From Fimbriimonadaceae bacterium (GTDB lineage: Bacteria; Armatimonadota; Fimbriimonadia; Fimbriimonadales; Fimbriimonadaceae): a DNA stretch of 64,000 bases. The notes under the pieces were generated by a model that did not search any database, was not told where the DNA came from, and was given only the letters and a program-made list of their open reading frames with translations. The position numbers and the translations under genes were made by a program. This document shows, piece by piece, positions 33,469-41,516 of this stretch. Location of the stretch: NCBI GenBank assembly GCA_019454145.1, contig CP075366.1:2025564-2089563 (forward strand), read 5' to 3'. Position 1 is the stretch's first letter. The number at the start of each line of letters is the position of its first letter.

Positions 33469-33793
33469 ATTTATCGAGTTTGATAAATCCTCGGAGGGTT
33501 AGCTCGTTTAAGACGTCTTTTGTGGTGATGTCTAATCGCAGGGCGATTTCTTCAATCGGCAGCCCTTGCACGTAGAGCGATGAAATCGAAATTTGACTTT
33601 GAATTGCATGATGCCGCTGAACTTCAACCACCAGAGAACCTGCTAATTCTCTGGCCTCAGCAACGCTCAAATGAACAACCAAGTCCTCGCCTTCTTTTGA
33701 GGCTTGACGAATGACGATACCAGTCCCCATAGAGCAGGCTTGCACGGTCATACCACGTGCATTTAATGCTGACCCCAACTTTCCTTTTCCCAT
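33467..33793 (-). CDS. Small protein with C-terminal HTH-like segment
   Basis: 108 residues. The middle (EDLVVHLSVAEARELAGSL) is helical. The end, LPIEEIALRLDITTKDVLNELTLRGF, looks like a helix-turn-helix with the spacing of a resolvase or sigma region 4 HTH. It could be a DNA-binding regulator, but no family is recognised. It is monocistronic, between two terminators. Confidence 0.65.
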   Translation of the reverse strand: MGKGKLGSALNARGMTVQACSMGTGIVIRQASKEGEDLVVHLSVAEARELAGSLVVEVQRHHAIQSQISISSLYVQGLPIEEIALRLDITTKDVLNELTLRGFIKLDK

Positions 33794-33844
33794 TTGCTTA
33801 TATGGTTACTACTGTAACTAAATATCGTAAGGATTCAAAGAAAA

Positions 33845-33886
33845 TGAAAAAAATATGAGATTTTCATTTAAGAAAATCTCATATTT
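33845..33886 (-). terminator. Rho-independent terminator for the 318-residue gene (minus strand)
   Basis: AAATATGAGATTTTC and GAAAATCTCATATTT form a 15-bp stem. On the minus strand it is followed by further T (complement of the A run at 33845-33852). It lies 15 bases past the stop of the minus-strand gene. Confidence 0.85.
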
Positions 33887-33900
33887 TGTGGACTTTGAGA

Positions 33901-34857
33901 TTAGTTAAGGCTAGATTCTTCAGCTACAGCTTCAGTTTCTTCCTTCTTTTCTTTAACAACCTTCTCTTTCTTGGCTTCCCCTTTCGGAAGCTCTTTAGTT
34001 GCTTCAAGAATTGCTGGAAGTCTGCGGGCAGCTTCGGCGATTTGCCACGTTTCTACCTTTGCACTTGGATCCATGTTCCACCAGGGCACATAGAATTGGC
34101 CTTCAGAGAGAGCTCGCACTCGAGCGTTAAATGATCGTTGTTGATCATCGCCAACTTTCAGATCATAATCGCCGAATACACGGTAGAGCCAGGTTTCTAC
34201 TGAAGAAATAGAAATCACCAAGTCGCGGAAAGATTCCTCTTCTGCGTTATTGTTCGCTTCTGCCCAATCCAGTGCTTCTGCAGCAACTGACATGAGTTTA
34301 TAGGCTTCTGCCAATTGCGACCACACCTCTGGCGGGTGCTGCCGTCGCATTGAGAAGCCGTAGAAAGGAACTTCTGGGTTTTCCTCTTCAAACCGTTCCT
34401 TCAGGTCGCGCAGTGCATCAACAATTTCAGCCGAATCAATTTCGAGTTCAATTGCTGTCAGTAGGTAGCCACGCAAATCGCACACTGTGGATTTGCAGAG
34501 GCAAGTGTCGGCGGCCTTCCAATTTTCCAAATTAAACAACTCGTCGGTGATGTTGAGTGCGTCTTCAATGGATTGGCTAACTATGCCGATTCTTTCTTCC
34601 TTCGTCAATGGTGTACTGCTAATATCACTTGGCGCAGTTGCGGCAAGTTTCGCAATTTTATTACGTGTATCCTTAATGGAAAGGATAGCAAGTTCCACTT
34701 CTCGCCATTGATCGGTGAGTTTTTCAACCAACCGTGGATCCTCAGCTTGAAATGCCTGAGCCCCTAATAATTTTAGGTGGTCTCGGTAAGCGGTAAGTTC
34801 GCTCGTGATCTCCTCCCAACCTGAGTGGTTCACAAGCTTAGTCATTGTTTCGTTCAT
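33901..34857 (-). CDS. Helical protein of unknown function with charged tail
   Basis: 318 residues, almost entirely alpha-helical, no signal peptide. It includes a possible CLCKSTVC four-residue-spaced cysteine pair (about 119-125). The last 35 residues are Lys/Glu-rich (KEKVVKEKKEE) and look disordered or coiled-coil. No family recognised. It has its own terminator and is divergent from speE. Confidence 0.7.
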   Translation of the reverse strand: MNETMTKLVNHSGWEEITSELTAYRDHLKLLGAQAFQAEDPRLVEKLTDQWREVELAILSIKDTRNKIAKLAATAPSDISSTPLTKEERIGIVSQSIEDALNITDELFNLENWKAADTCLCKSTVCDLRGYLLTAIELEIDSAEIVDALRDLKERFEEENPEVPFYGFSMRRQHPPEVWSQLAEAYKLMSVAAEALDWAEANNNAEEESFRDLVISISSVETWLYRVFGDYDLKVGDDQQRSFNARVRALSEGQFYVPWWNMDPSAKVETWQIAEAARRLPAILEATKELPKGEAKKEKVVKEKKEETEAVAEESSLN

Positions 34858-35037
34858 TTTAATATCAATTCAAAGGGAATATTTTTAGGGTACTCACTTT
34901 GTAACGCCTCCTGCCGGGATAAGAAACCTATCTTGGGTCCTCAATTGTCCAGAACTCCAGATTTCTACTGAAGGTTCCAGCAAGAATACCGGAAAGGGGA
35001 CTACAAGGCAGAGTGGGTAGCATCCTGGACTGGTTCG

Positions 35038-35979
35038 ATGGCAGATCGTCTTTTTTCCCAAAGCACCGGCATGTTTATTGCCGAAACTCACACAGATGCC
35101 GTGACGTGGCATTTTTCGGTTGACAAGTTCCTTGTCGAAGGCAAGACCGAATACCAGCAATATCAGATCGTAGATATGCCGACTTTCGGTAAGACATTAT
35201 TTTTGGATTATAAAATCCAGTCAAGTTTATTAGATGAGTATGTGTATCACGAGAGCATGGTGCAACCGGCCATGACCTTGCATCCGAATCCTAAGAAGGT
35301 TTTGGTTTGTGGTGGAGGTGAAGGAAGCACTCTATGGCACGCACTTTCCCATAACACTGTCGAATCCGCGACAATGGTTGACCTTGACGAAGAACTCATC
35401 GACATGGTGAAGATTCACATGCCGGAATGGCATCGTGGAGCATTCGATGATTCTCGAACCACACTTATCCACAAAGATGCCCGCAAATGGGTCGAGGATC
35501 ACAAAGGTGAAGGCTACGACATCATCCTGAGCGATCTTCCCGGTCCGATTGAAGGTGGCCCTGCCCTTTATCTGTACACTCAGGAGTATTTTAAGCACGT
35601 AGCCGAGGCTTTGAGTGACGATGGCATCTTTGTTCTTCAATCCGGTGCTTGCAATGAAACCTATCCTTATTGCTTTGCTTGCGTTCACAAGACTCTTGAA
35701 TCACTTAAAGCGGAATTTCCCTATGTTCGTGGCTATTACGGTTTGGTAACCACCTTCCAGATGCCTTGGGGATTCATTTTGGCGAGCAAAAAGCACGATC
35801 CACTGGAACTCACGCCGGAAGAAATCGCCAAACGACTTGCGGCTCGTGGAGTCGAAAATCGTTACTACACACCGCGATTCCACAGTTCTATGTTCACTTT
35901 GCCTGAATACATGCTCAGAGCTATTGAACAACACGGACGAATCTTGACGGATGCCGAACCATTTATTTGGGATGCATAA
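35038..35979 (+). CDS. speE: Aminopropyltransferase, thermospermine/spermidine synthase type
   Basis: 313 residues. The nucleotide-binding motif is GGGEGS (92-97), preceded by LDEYVYHESMVQPAM. The catalytic segment is LSDLPGPIEGGPALYLYT; the GGGEGS and EGGP..LYT forms are those of ACL5-like thermospermine synthases rather than classic spermidine synthases (GGGDGG, DPxGPA). It uses decarboxylated SAM from SpeD. The 180-base leader (34858-35037) has no obvious ribosome-binding site. Confidence 0.9.
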   Translation: MADRLFSQSTGMFIAETHTDAVTWHFSVDKFLVEGKTEYQQYQIVDMPTFGKTLFLDYKIQSSLLDEYVYHESMVQPAMTLHPNPKKVLVCGGGEGSTLWHALSHNTVESATMVDLDEELIDMVKIHMPEWHRGAFDDSRTTLIHKDARKWVEDHKGEGYDIILSDLPGPIEGGPALYLYTQEYFKHVAEALSDDGIFVLQSGACNETYPYCFACVHKTLESLKAEFPYVRGYYGLVTTFQMPWGFILASKKHDPLELTPEEIAKRLAARGVENRYYTPRFHSSMFTLPEYMLRAIEQHGRILTDAEPFIWDA

Positions 35980-36034
35980 GGCTTGGGTACAAAACAATGA
36001 CTGGTAAAATCAGCGAACAATTTAGGTTGGAACA

Positions 36035-36352
36035 ATGAAGTTTCGGAAGTTATATTGGGTTACGGAGCAAATCGACAAAGACGGTTCATCATCGGTGATG
36101 GGGGTTTACACATCCATCTTTGATATTCGAGCGAAAGGCATTAAATGGCTCGAAGGAGAACCGAAGACAAGTGGGTTCCGAGTGTCGCTAGTCAAGCTGG
36201 ACAGTGCTGGCGAACCGCTTGGCCGATGGGTATCTCCTGACTTCGACGGTATGGAAAATGATCTGAATCAATTTGTTGCGACTGGGGAGTTTGATGAACC
36301 TAGTTGCCTTCAGCTTGTTTCCGATCTCCGAAATTTCGTTGGAAATAAATAA
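36035..36352 (+). CDS. Conserved-looking small protein of unknown function
   Basis: 105 residues, compact and mixed alpha/beta (KFRKLYWVTEQIDKDG start; helical end VSDLRNFVGNK). No signal or membrane segment. GGTTGGA lies ahead of the ATG. It follows speE by 55 bases and shares a terminator, so it may be co-transcribed. No family recognised. Confidence 0.7.
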   Translation: MKFRKLYWVTEQIDKDGSSSVMGVYTSIFDIRAKGIKWLEGEPKTSGFRVSLVKLDSAGEPLGRWVSPDFDGMENDLNQFVATGEFDEPSCLQLVSDLRNFVGNK

Positions 36353-36360
36353 GCTTGTTA

Positions 36361-36402
36361 AAATAAAACGCCCGCTGCATTCTTGCAGCGGGCGTTTTAT
36401 TT
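36361..36402. terminator. Strong bidirectional terminator
   Basis: AAATAAAACGCCCGCTGCA and TGCAGCGGGCGTTTTATTT form a 19-bp perfect stem with a TTCT loop. It separates the speE region from the convergent PPIase gene. Confidence 0.95.
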
Positions 36403-36412
36403 TTGGAGGAGA

Positions 36413-37447
36413 TTAATTTCCTGCCGGAGGAGTATTTTCGGACGGCATTTTTGTTTCGTCTGCTGATTTCTTCAGATTCTTTTCAAATGCTTCCCATAGG
36501 CCTTTGAGGTTGCTGTCGCTCACGGTGATTTTCGCATCCTTCAGGCGTTTTTGAATAGATTCTTTGATATCTTTGGTTTCCTGTCCACGTGCAACTTGAA
36601 TTCCTCGCTTGATTAGCTTTTTACGAGCAGCGGTCATTTCAATGTCACGAGCTTCGGTGCGTCGGATCACGTAGAACTTTGCGACCTGACCTGCTTGAGG
36701 CAAACTCACCCAGTCGGTACCTTTACCGATTGGTGCAGCGGAAACTGCATTTCGAATTTTTTCATCAAGCGCGTTGAGTGGAACACCGCCCGGGAATCTA
36801 CTGGCTCCAAATTTTCCACCCGTTGCTTTTGCTTCAGGATCCATACTGGCGCGAGCTGCGACGTCTTGGAACTTAGCACCAGTAGCTAGTTCGGAATCAA
36901 TAGCTGCTTTATTTGCACTCGTTGCAAGAATCCAATACATTTCAACTTTTGCAGGATCTTGGAATTCCGCTTTATTGGCTTTAATATAGTCTTCTACTTC
37001 CTGATCAGAAACTTCAATGCCTTTTGAAACAAGGAGTTGTTGAGCGAGTTCGACTTCAACCTGTGCGCGGATTCCGTTCATTGAAAGTCCGCGAGCTTGA
37101 AGATTTTTGACGTATCCAGGGTTGATTTCGCCACGAAGCGAAATTTCTTCATCAACTTCTTTCTTGGTGGGAGCAACGCCCTCTTCCTTTGCCATTTGCT
37201 GCACTAGCTTGCGCACAACAAGGTCTTGCATTGCTTGGAAGCCAAGAGTGTCTTGAACAGGTACGTCAACGGTTTGCCCTTGAATGACAACTCGTACAGT
37301 TGGTTTAGCTTCAAGATATTCGATAAGTTCAGAATTCGTGATCGCGATTCCGTTCACTTTTGCAATTTCGCCTTTATCTTTGTTGCACCCGACAATGGTA
37401 AATGCAACAAGGGCTGAAGCAAGCAGATACAGTCCTTTGGATTTCAT
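36413..37447 (-). CDS. PpiC/SurA-type peptidyl-prolyl isomerase lipoprotein
   Basis: 344 residues from the ATG at 37447. The signal MKSKGLYLLASALVAFTIVGC has lipobox Ile-Val-Gly-Cys21; an upstream in-frame ATG would bury it. A SurA_N-type helical region follows (VNGIAITNSELIEYL). The parvulin domain spans about 180-280 (ATGAKFQDVAARASMDPEAK; GGKFGASRFPGG), and a charged tail follows. It is likely an exported folding factor like PrsA. GGAAAG lies before the start. Confidence 0.9.
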   Translation of the reverse strand: MKSKGLYLLASALVAFTIVGCNKDKGEIAKVNGIAITNSELIEYLEAKPTVRVVIQGQTVDVPVQDTLGFQAMQDLVVRKLVQQMAKEEGVAPTKKEVDEEISLRGEINPGYVKNLQARGLSMNGIRAQVEVELAQQLLVSKGIEVSDQEVEDYIKANKAEFQDPAKVEMYWILATSANKAAIDSELATGAKFQDVAARASMDPEAKATGGKFGASRFPGGVPLNALDEKIRNAVSAAPIGKGTDWVSLPQAGQVAKFYVIRRTEARDIEMTAARKKLIKRGIQVARGQETKDIKESIQKRLKDAKITVSDSNLKGLWEAFEKNLKKSADETKMPSENTPPAGN

Positions 37448-37473
37448 GGTTCTTTCCGACAGTTCACGCGGGT

Positions 37474-37498
37474 AAACAAAAAGCACCCGCTCCTGAGT
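37474..37498 (-). terminator. Possible terminator between the sigma gene cluster and the PPIase gene
   Basis: On the minus strand CACTC, loop AGGAGC, GGGTG (one G-U pair) is followed by CTTTTTGTTT. The stem is short, so strength is doubtful. Confidence 0.4.
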
Positions 37499-37536
37499 GA
37501 ATACAACACTCTGAATGCACAAAGTGTGCCATAAAC

Positions 37537-37791
37537 TCACGCGGAAATATCGAGACTGCCTTCTTCTGGCCCGATCACTTTACGATCTACGGCTGGTTTT
37601 GGCTTCAATTCGTCAACTTCGTCAGCGTGGTGAATTTCAACCTCATCATGAGGCGTTTGGTGACCTTTTTCGTCACGTTCGGGATGTTCCCGCTTGCGCT
37701 GGTCATCTTTATGGTTGCGTTTGACCAGGTTTTCGAGAGTGGATCTCGTCTCTATTCGATAGCTACGGTTAATTTCACGGATGTCGCCCAT
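37537..37791 (-). CDS. Highly charged small protein downstream of the FliA/WhiG sigma gene
   Basis: 84 residues from the second of two in-frame ATGs (37791). AAGGGGG lies 6 bases before that ATG but touches the first ATG, which decides the start. The protein is His/Glu/Lys/Asp-rich and probably disordered. It lies about 20 bases after the sigma gene stop, so co-expression is likely. A FlgM-like anti-sigma role is possible from position only; no FlgM motif is seen. Confidence 0.5.
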   Translation of the reverse strand: MGDIREINRSYRIETRSTLENLVKRNHKDDQRKREHPERDEKGHQTPHDEVEIHHADEVDELKPKPAVDRKVIGPEEGSLDISA

Positions 37792-37809
37792 GGGCATCCC
37801 CCTTTGGGG

Positions 37810-38595
37810 TTAAGCGACGTGCGGAACTCCCTCATCTTTCAAGAAGTTTCGGAGTCTTCCCATCGCTTGGGTATGAAGCTGATAAACGCGGCTTTCGCTC
37901 ACGGTTAACACCTTGCCGATTTCTTTGAATGTCAAGCCTTCGAAGTAATAAAGCGCGATCACCAGTCGTTCGCGTTCTGGAAGCCGATCTACGCCCGCCG
38001 CCATCGCGCGGCGAAGTTCTTGGCCTTCAATCTGACCATCGGTGTCTGCATCCTCGTCAACGATCATTTCAACGAAGTGGATATTGTCGTCCCCTTCGGA
38101 ACCGCCGCCCCCAACAATGTCGTCGAGCGAATAAACGCTGGTGCGACCTACTCGAACGAGGAGGTCAGAAACTTCTTGTTCGGAATATCCGAGGTAATCG
38201 CTGAGCTCGCGGTGGCTAGGAGGACGACCATATTCTGTTTCCAGCTTTTGGTTCGCTTTGTCGAGTGCTTTGAGTTTTTCGCGGATTGACCGAGGAACCC
38301 AGTCTTCGTCTCGGAGCATTTCCAGAATTGCGCCGCGAACGAGGGCGATGGCATAAGTTTCAAACTTTACGTCCCGGGTTGGATCGTATTGGTCTACGGC
38401 TTTGATGAGGCCAATAACACCAGCACTCACAAGGTCATCTCGATCTAAACCGTTTGGAACGCTGGTGACCAGTCGGCCAGAAGTAATTTTTACAAGGTAG
38501 GAGTAATGATTGATGAGTTCAACTCGGGCATCCTGGCTTTTATAGACTTTGTATTCGATCCAGGTTCTTTGGAGGGTATCGGGTGACAGAGGCAT
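37810..38595 (-). CDS. fliA: FliA/WhiG-type sigma-28 factor
   Basis: 261 residues. Region 2 (INHYSYLVKITSGRL; LDRDDLVSAGVIGLIKAVDQYD; FETYAIALVRGAILEMLRDEDWVPRSIR), region 3 (GRPPSHRELSDYLGYS), the VYSLDDIVG linker and region 4 (LTFKEIGKVLTVSESRVYQLHTQAMGRLR). The DWVPRSIR segment is diagnostic of the FliA/WhiG/SigD branch. It probably reads the two GCCGACAA promoters in this window. Small genes flank it on both sides. Confidence 0.95.
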   Translation of the reverse strand: MPLSPDTLQRTWIEYKVYKSQDARVELINHYSYLVKITSGRLVTSVPNGLDRDDLVSAGVIGLIKAVDQYDPTRDVKFETYAIALVRGAILEMLRDEDWVPRSIREKLKALDKANQKLETEYGRPPSHRELSDYLGYSEQEVSDLLVRVGRTSVYSLDDIVGGGGSEGDDNIHFVEMIVDEDADTDGQIEGQELRRAMAAGVDRLPERERLVIALYYFEGLTFKEIGKVLTVSESRVYQLHTQAMGRLRNFLKDEGVPHVA

Positions 38596-38611
38596 TTCGG
38601 TTTACTCCCAG

Positions 38612-38860
38612 TTAGGCGACTTCTGCCTGCAACGGTTCTTCCGGTTCAGGTTCCGGTTCGTTGACTTCGGCGAGAAGGTCTTCTGCATTCAATTCTTTAC
38701 CGCCGGGTGCGCCGGTGAAACTTTCCCAGATTGCACCCAAAACATGGCCTACGGCAAAAGCAACAATACCCCGGACGGTTGATGTCCAAGGTTCGATTCC
38801 GGCGAGAATGCACACGCCTAATGCGACAACCGCAAAGAGACTGCCTAAGACTTTAGGCAT
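38612..38860 (-). CDS. Small membrane protein upstream of the sigma gene
   Basis: 82 residues from the ATG at 38860, chosen because GGAG lies 9 bases upstream. Two hydrophobic helices (LGSLFAVVALGVCILAG; GIVAFAVGHVLGAI) then an acidic Glu/Pro-rich tail. It ends 16 bases before the sigma gene. It could tether or regulate the sigma factor; this is inferred from position. Its ribosome-binding site is inside an inverted repeat. Confidence 0.7.
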   Translation of the reverse strand: MPKVLGSLFAVVALGVCILAGIEPWTSTVRGIVAFAVGHVLGAIWESFTGAPGGKELNAEDLLAEVNEPEPEPEEPLQAEVA

Positions 38861-38871
38861 CTTTTTGAACT

Positions 38872-38911
38872 CCAGTATCAAGTTTTTGGTTTGTCACAGT
38901 ATTGATACTGG
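38872..38911 (-). promoter_or_regulatory. Inverted repeat covering the ribosome-binding site of the small membrane protein
   Basis: CCAGTATCAA (38902-38911, minus strand) and TTGATACTGG (38872-38881) are perfect 10-bp arms 20 bases apart. The second arm contains the first two bases of the GGAG site. In RNA it would hide the site; in DNA it could be a regulator's operator. Confidence 0.6.
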
Positions 38912-38974
38912 CAGTAATTTTGCGGTTCTTTAGGGGAAGTTAAAAAATTACTTTAAGTTTTTGAACTAAGTTTC

Positions 38975-39751
38975 TTAAAGCGTTATGGGAATTTTCAATC
39001 CGTCGTAGGCAAGCTGAATTCGCGGGGGAAGTTCTGCGTTCACTTTGTCATGGTCGTAATCATCCGAAAGATGAGTGAAATAAGTCATCTCGGCGTTAAG
39101 CGCAGTCGCAATTTCGACCGCTTGTTCGTAGTTGTAATGGTTTGGATGAGGGCGGTAGCGTAAACCATCAAGAATCAACGTTTTTAAGTTGAGGAGCCGT
39201 GACCAAACTTTTTCTGGAATGCGATTAACGTCTGTAACGTAAGCGAAGTCGCCAACTCTTAATGCGAGCACGGGTAGATCGCCGTGCTCCACCCAGAGTG
39301 TTTCAATCTCTAACCCTGCCTCGTGGATGAACTCAGGAACCTCGCGCATATCGTAACGAGGCACCCAGATTCCAGGCTTTTGATCCTGAAACGCATAAGG
39401 GAAAATCCTTTTGATGTCTTCTTGGTACCGTTTAGCCGTGTAGACGGGCATGGGTGGATCATCTCGCTTGCAAAATGCGCGAACATCGTCCATGCCCATG
39501 ATGTGGTCTGCATGGGTGTGAGTGATGATCACAGCCTTGAGTGAGGTGATGTTTTCTCGCAATAACTGAAGGCGCATTTCTGGCCCGCAATCCACCAGCA
39601 CATTGCCAGATGGCCCCTGAAGCAAGCAAGAAGGGCGTGTGCGGTGATTCTTAGGGTTGGCAAGGAATTCGGGCGGGTATTCGACTCCAAGCATCGGAAC
39701 GCCGTTGCTTGTTCCAGAACCGAGAATGATCGCTCGAGCTTTGCCGGCCAT
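38975..39751 (-). CDS. Metallo-beta-lactamase-fold phosphodiesterase (PhnP-like)
   Basis: 258 residues. It starts AIILGSGTSNGVPMLG, has the metal motif THTHADHIMGMDD, DCGPEMR, and later ligands in TDVNRIP and THLSDDYDHD. The GTSxGVP start is typical of PhnP, which cleaves 5-phosphoribosyl 1,2-cyclic phosphate; the real substrate is open, since no C-P lyase genes are present. It is coupled to the upstream gene by TGATG. Confidence 0.9.
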   Translation of the reverse strand: MAGKARAIILGSGTSNGVPMLGVEYPPEFLANPKNHRTRPSCLLQGPSGNVLVDCGPEMRLQLLRENITSLKAVIITHTHADHIMGMDDVRAFCKRDDPPMPVYTAKRYQEDIKRIFPYAFQDQKPGIWVPRYDMREVPEFIHEAGLEIETLWVEHGDLPVLALRVGDFAYVTDVNRIPEKVWSRLLNLKTLILDGLRYRPHPNHYNYEQAVEIATALNAEMTYFTHLSDDYDHDKVNAELPPRIQLAYDGLKIPITL

Positions 39752-40368
39752 CAGCCCTTAAACGACTGATCAAGAACCTTGAGGGCGACGTATGCGCTGG
39801 GAAGTTCGGTGTATTGCGCAATTCGCTCTAAACAGCGGGCAAAATTCCGTTCCGCCAAGTCATCGGTGATCGGTGTTTCTTGCAGAGCGGTGGCGACGAC
39901 TTCAACCGCTTCCAAAAAGTATCGTGCGCGCACTTGTGGCATTGATCGGTTTGGTAGAGAAGCGTAGGTGCGGGTGAGTTGATCGTATACTTGCTCCCAA
40001 CTTTTTCCGGCGAGAATTTCGGCTCTTTGGCGATCCAACGCATGTTGCTGGAGTTTGCGACGTTCTTCTTGACGCTTTTTTTCCGTTGCCCAGTCGGATT
40101 CGGCCGTACCATTGATGACAACAAGATTGATCGTCTCATTGAGCTTTTTGCCCATAAGAGTCTCGACTGCACTGCGGACTTGCGGCAATCGAAGGTGACC
40201 CATCAATTCAGAATCATCCGATGGAAGGCCAAGCACGAGCATATTGTCTTCGTGCGCTACTGGCACCGAAGATTTCAGGGCTGTCCATACGCCAACCCCT
40301 GTCACTCGATCCATGATTTCGGGGAGTGTTTCCTTCCAGGCTTCCGCAATTGCCGCCATATCTTTCAT
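39751..40368 (-). CDS. Protein with a DnaA-N-like N-terminal domain, unknown function
   Basis: 205 residues. The first 90 (WKETLPEIMDRV ... VWTALKSSVPV ... MLVLGLPSDDSELMGHL) resemble the small N-terminal domain of DnaA (helix, then W-x6 strand, LxVxxPS, then helix). The middle is a charged helix (KKRQEERRKLQQHALDRQRAE), the end helical. It lacks AAA+ and DNA-binding domains. It is coupled to the PhnP-like gene. The similarity is weak and is my inference. Confidence 0.65.
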   Translation of the reverse strand: MKDMAAIAEAWKETLPEIMDRVTGVGVWTALKSSVPVAHEDNMLVLGLPSDDSELMGHLRLPQVRSAVETLMGKKLNETINLVVINGTAESDWATEKKRQEERRKLQQHALDRQRAEILAGKSWEQVYDQLTRTYASLPNRSMPQVRARYFLEAVEVVATALQETPITDDLAERNFARCLERIAQYTELPSAYVALKVLDQSFKG

Positions 40369-40413
40369 TATGGTTTGTTTCGTCTTTTTCCGTCTATCTA
40401 GTTGGCGAATGCC

Positions 40414-40920
40414 TTAACGTTTTCGTTCGTGTTTTGCCGTCAAATCTCGTTCGAAGTTCAATAACTTTCGGCCTTGAAAATGAACCTTACCCACCAATCC
40501 TTCACCAAGAGTTGCGAAAACCTCGGGCGAAGTTGTTAGTTCATGCTTGTCGCCATTACGGAACGCGATCTGAACGAGATACGAGATTTCATCCGGTTCA
40601 AACATATCTGGCTCGTAGACTGGTTCATTTTTTTTGTCGACGATAAAGCACGCCACTATGTAAGAGTTCGGTTCAACCGCAATTGGCTGAGAGGAATCCT
40701 TAAAACCTACATTTTTCCACCCGGCGCCCACTGCAACTGCAAAACATAGAACGCCAACGATAAAGATGACGACGGGAATAATAACTCCCATTTCAGGCGG
40801 AAACTGGTTCAACGAACTCAAAACAGTGAAGAAAACGAAAAGGATAGCTGCGCCGATCGTAAGAACAAATCCGCCGATGACAAGTCCGAGAATTAACTTT
40901 TGAGGTCGCTCACCCATCAT
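40414..40920 (-). CDS. Two-span membrane protein of unknown function
   Basis: 168 residues: two N-terminal membrane helices (about 10-33 and 44-66) and a C-terminal beta-rich domain (NSYIVACFIVDKKNEP ... SYLVQIAFRNGDKHELTTSPEVFATLGEG). That domain resembles the exported part of DUF2500-like proteins, in which extracellular material is compared with a threshold; this is a weak guess. No family is assigned. Confidence 0.7.
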   Translation of the reverse strand: MMGERPQKLILGLVIGGFVLTIGAAILFVFFTVLSSLNQFPPEMGVIIPVVIFIVGVLCFAVAVGAGWKNVGFKDSSQPIAVEPNSYIVACFIVDKKNEPVYEPDMFEPDEISYLVQIAFRNGDKHELTTSPEVFATLGEGLVGKVHFQGRKLLNFERDLTAKHERKR

Positions 40921-40949
40921 ATGGCTTCAGGGTACTTGATTCTGCAATG

Positions 40950-41459
40950 TTAGCGGGTGACGATAGCTTGGCAAATCACACCAAGTATTCCGAGAACAAT
41001 CAGTAACGCGATTACCGCTCCGATTGAAGAAACCACTTGCTCGCTTTTTGAAGTGCTGAGCGCGATTTTGTATCTGGTTGACTTGTTGGCGGGCGTCAAA
41101 CGATCAAGAATTGAATTGATTTGCTCAAATCTCACCACGGGAGCTGATGCAGACGGTTTGTGATGCCCTGGCCTCTCTACTCGAAAAGTGGGTTCTTCCA
41201 TTTCCCTCAAACGGGTGGAAATACGCGAAGCAAGGTCTTCACGGCGTAACGTCTCCAGTACGCGCTGTACTTCTTCTGGTCGGTGACCAGTTGCTTCGCA
41301 AATGGCTTCCACGGTTGCCCAGTCATCATAAGGGGATGCTTCCAATGAAGCTTCCTCAAACTGTTCTTCGTGGATGACTTCCAGCACAGAACGAAGCTCC
41401 TCATTTGAAATCAATGGGGAGCCAATCGTTTGTTCTGTGCCATCAAAAGGAGTTTGCAT
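40950..41459 (-). CDS. Tail-anchored protein of unknown function
   Basis: 169 residues from the ATG at 41459 (an ATG 13 codons upstream would overlap lpxB more heavily). The N-terminal part is acidic; WATVEAICEATGHRPEEVQRVLETLRRE looks like a winged-helix or other HTH-like unit. A single membrane helix lies at the very C-terminus (VVSSIGAVIALLIVLGILGVI). It is divergent from lpxB. Function unknown. Confidence 0.65.
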   Translation of the reverse strand: MQTPFDGTEQTIGSPLISNEELRSVLEVIHEEQFEEASLEASPYDDWATVEAICEATGHRPEEVQRVLETLRREDLASRISTRLREMEEPTFRVERPGHHKPSASAPVVRFEQINSILDRLTPANKSTRYKIALSTSKSEQVVSSIGAVIALLIVLGILGVICQAIVTR

Positions 41460-41516
41460 CGCGAGAGGAAAGATTCCCCTAAAAGAATAGCGCGGCAAAG
41501 GGTAATTTGGTTACGA

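Noticed and set aside
35020-35040. GGTTCGATGG resembling a tRNA T-loop
   Set aside because: No acceptor stem, D-loop or anticodon arm around it; the ATG belongs to speE.
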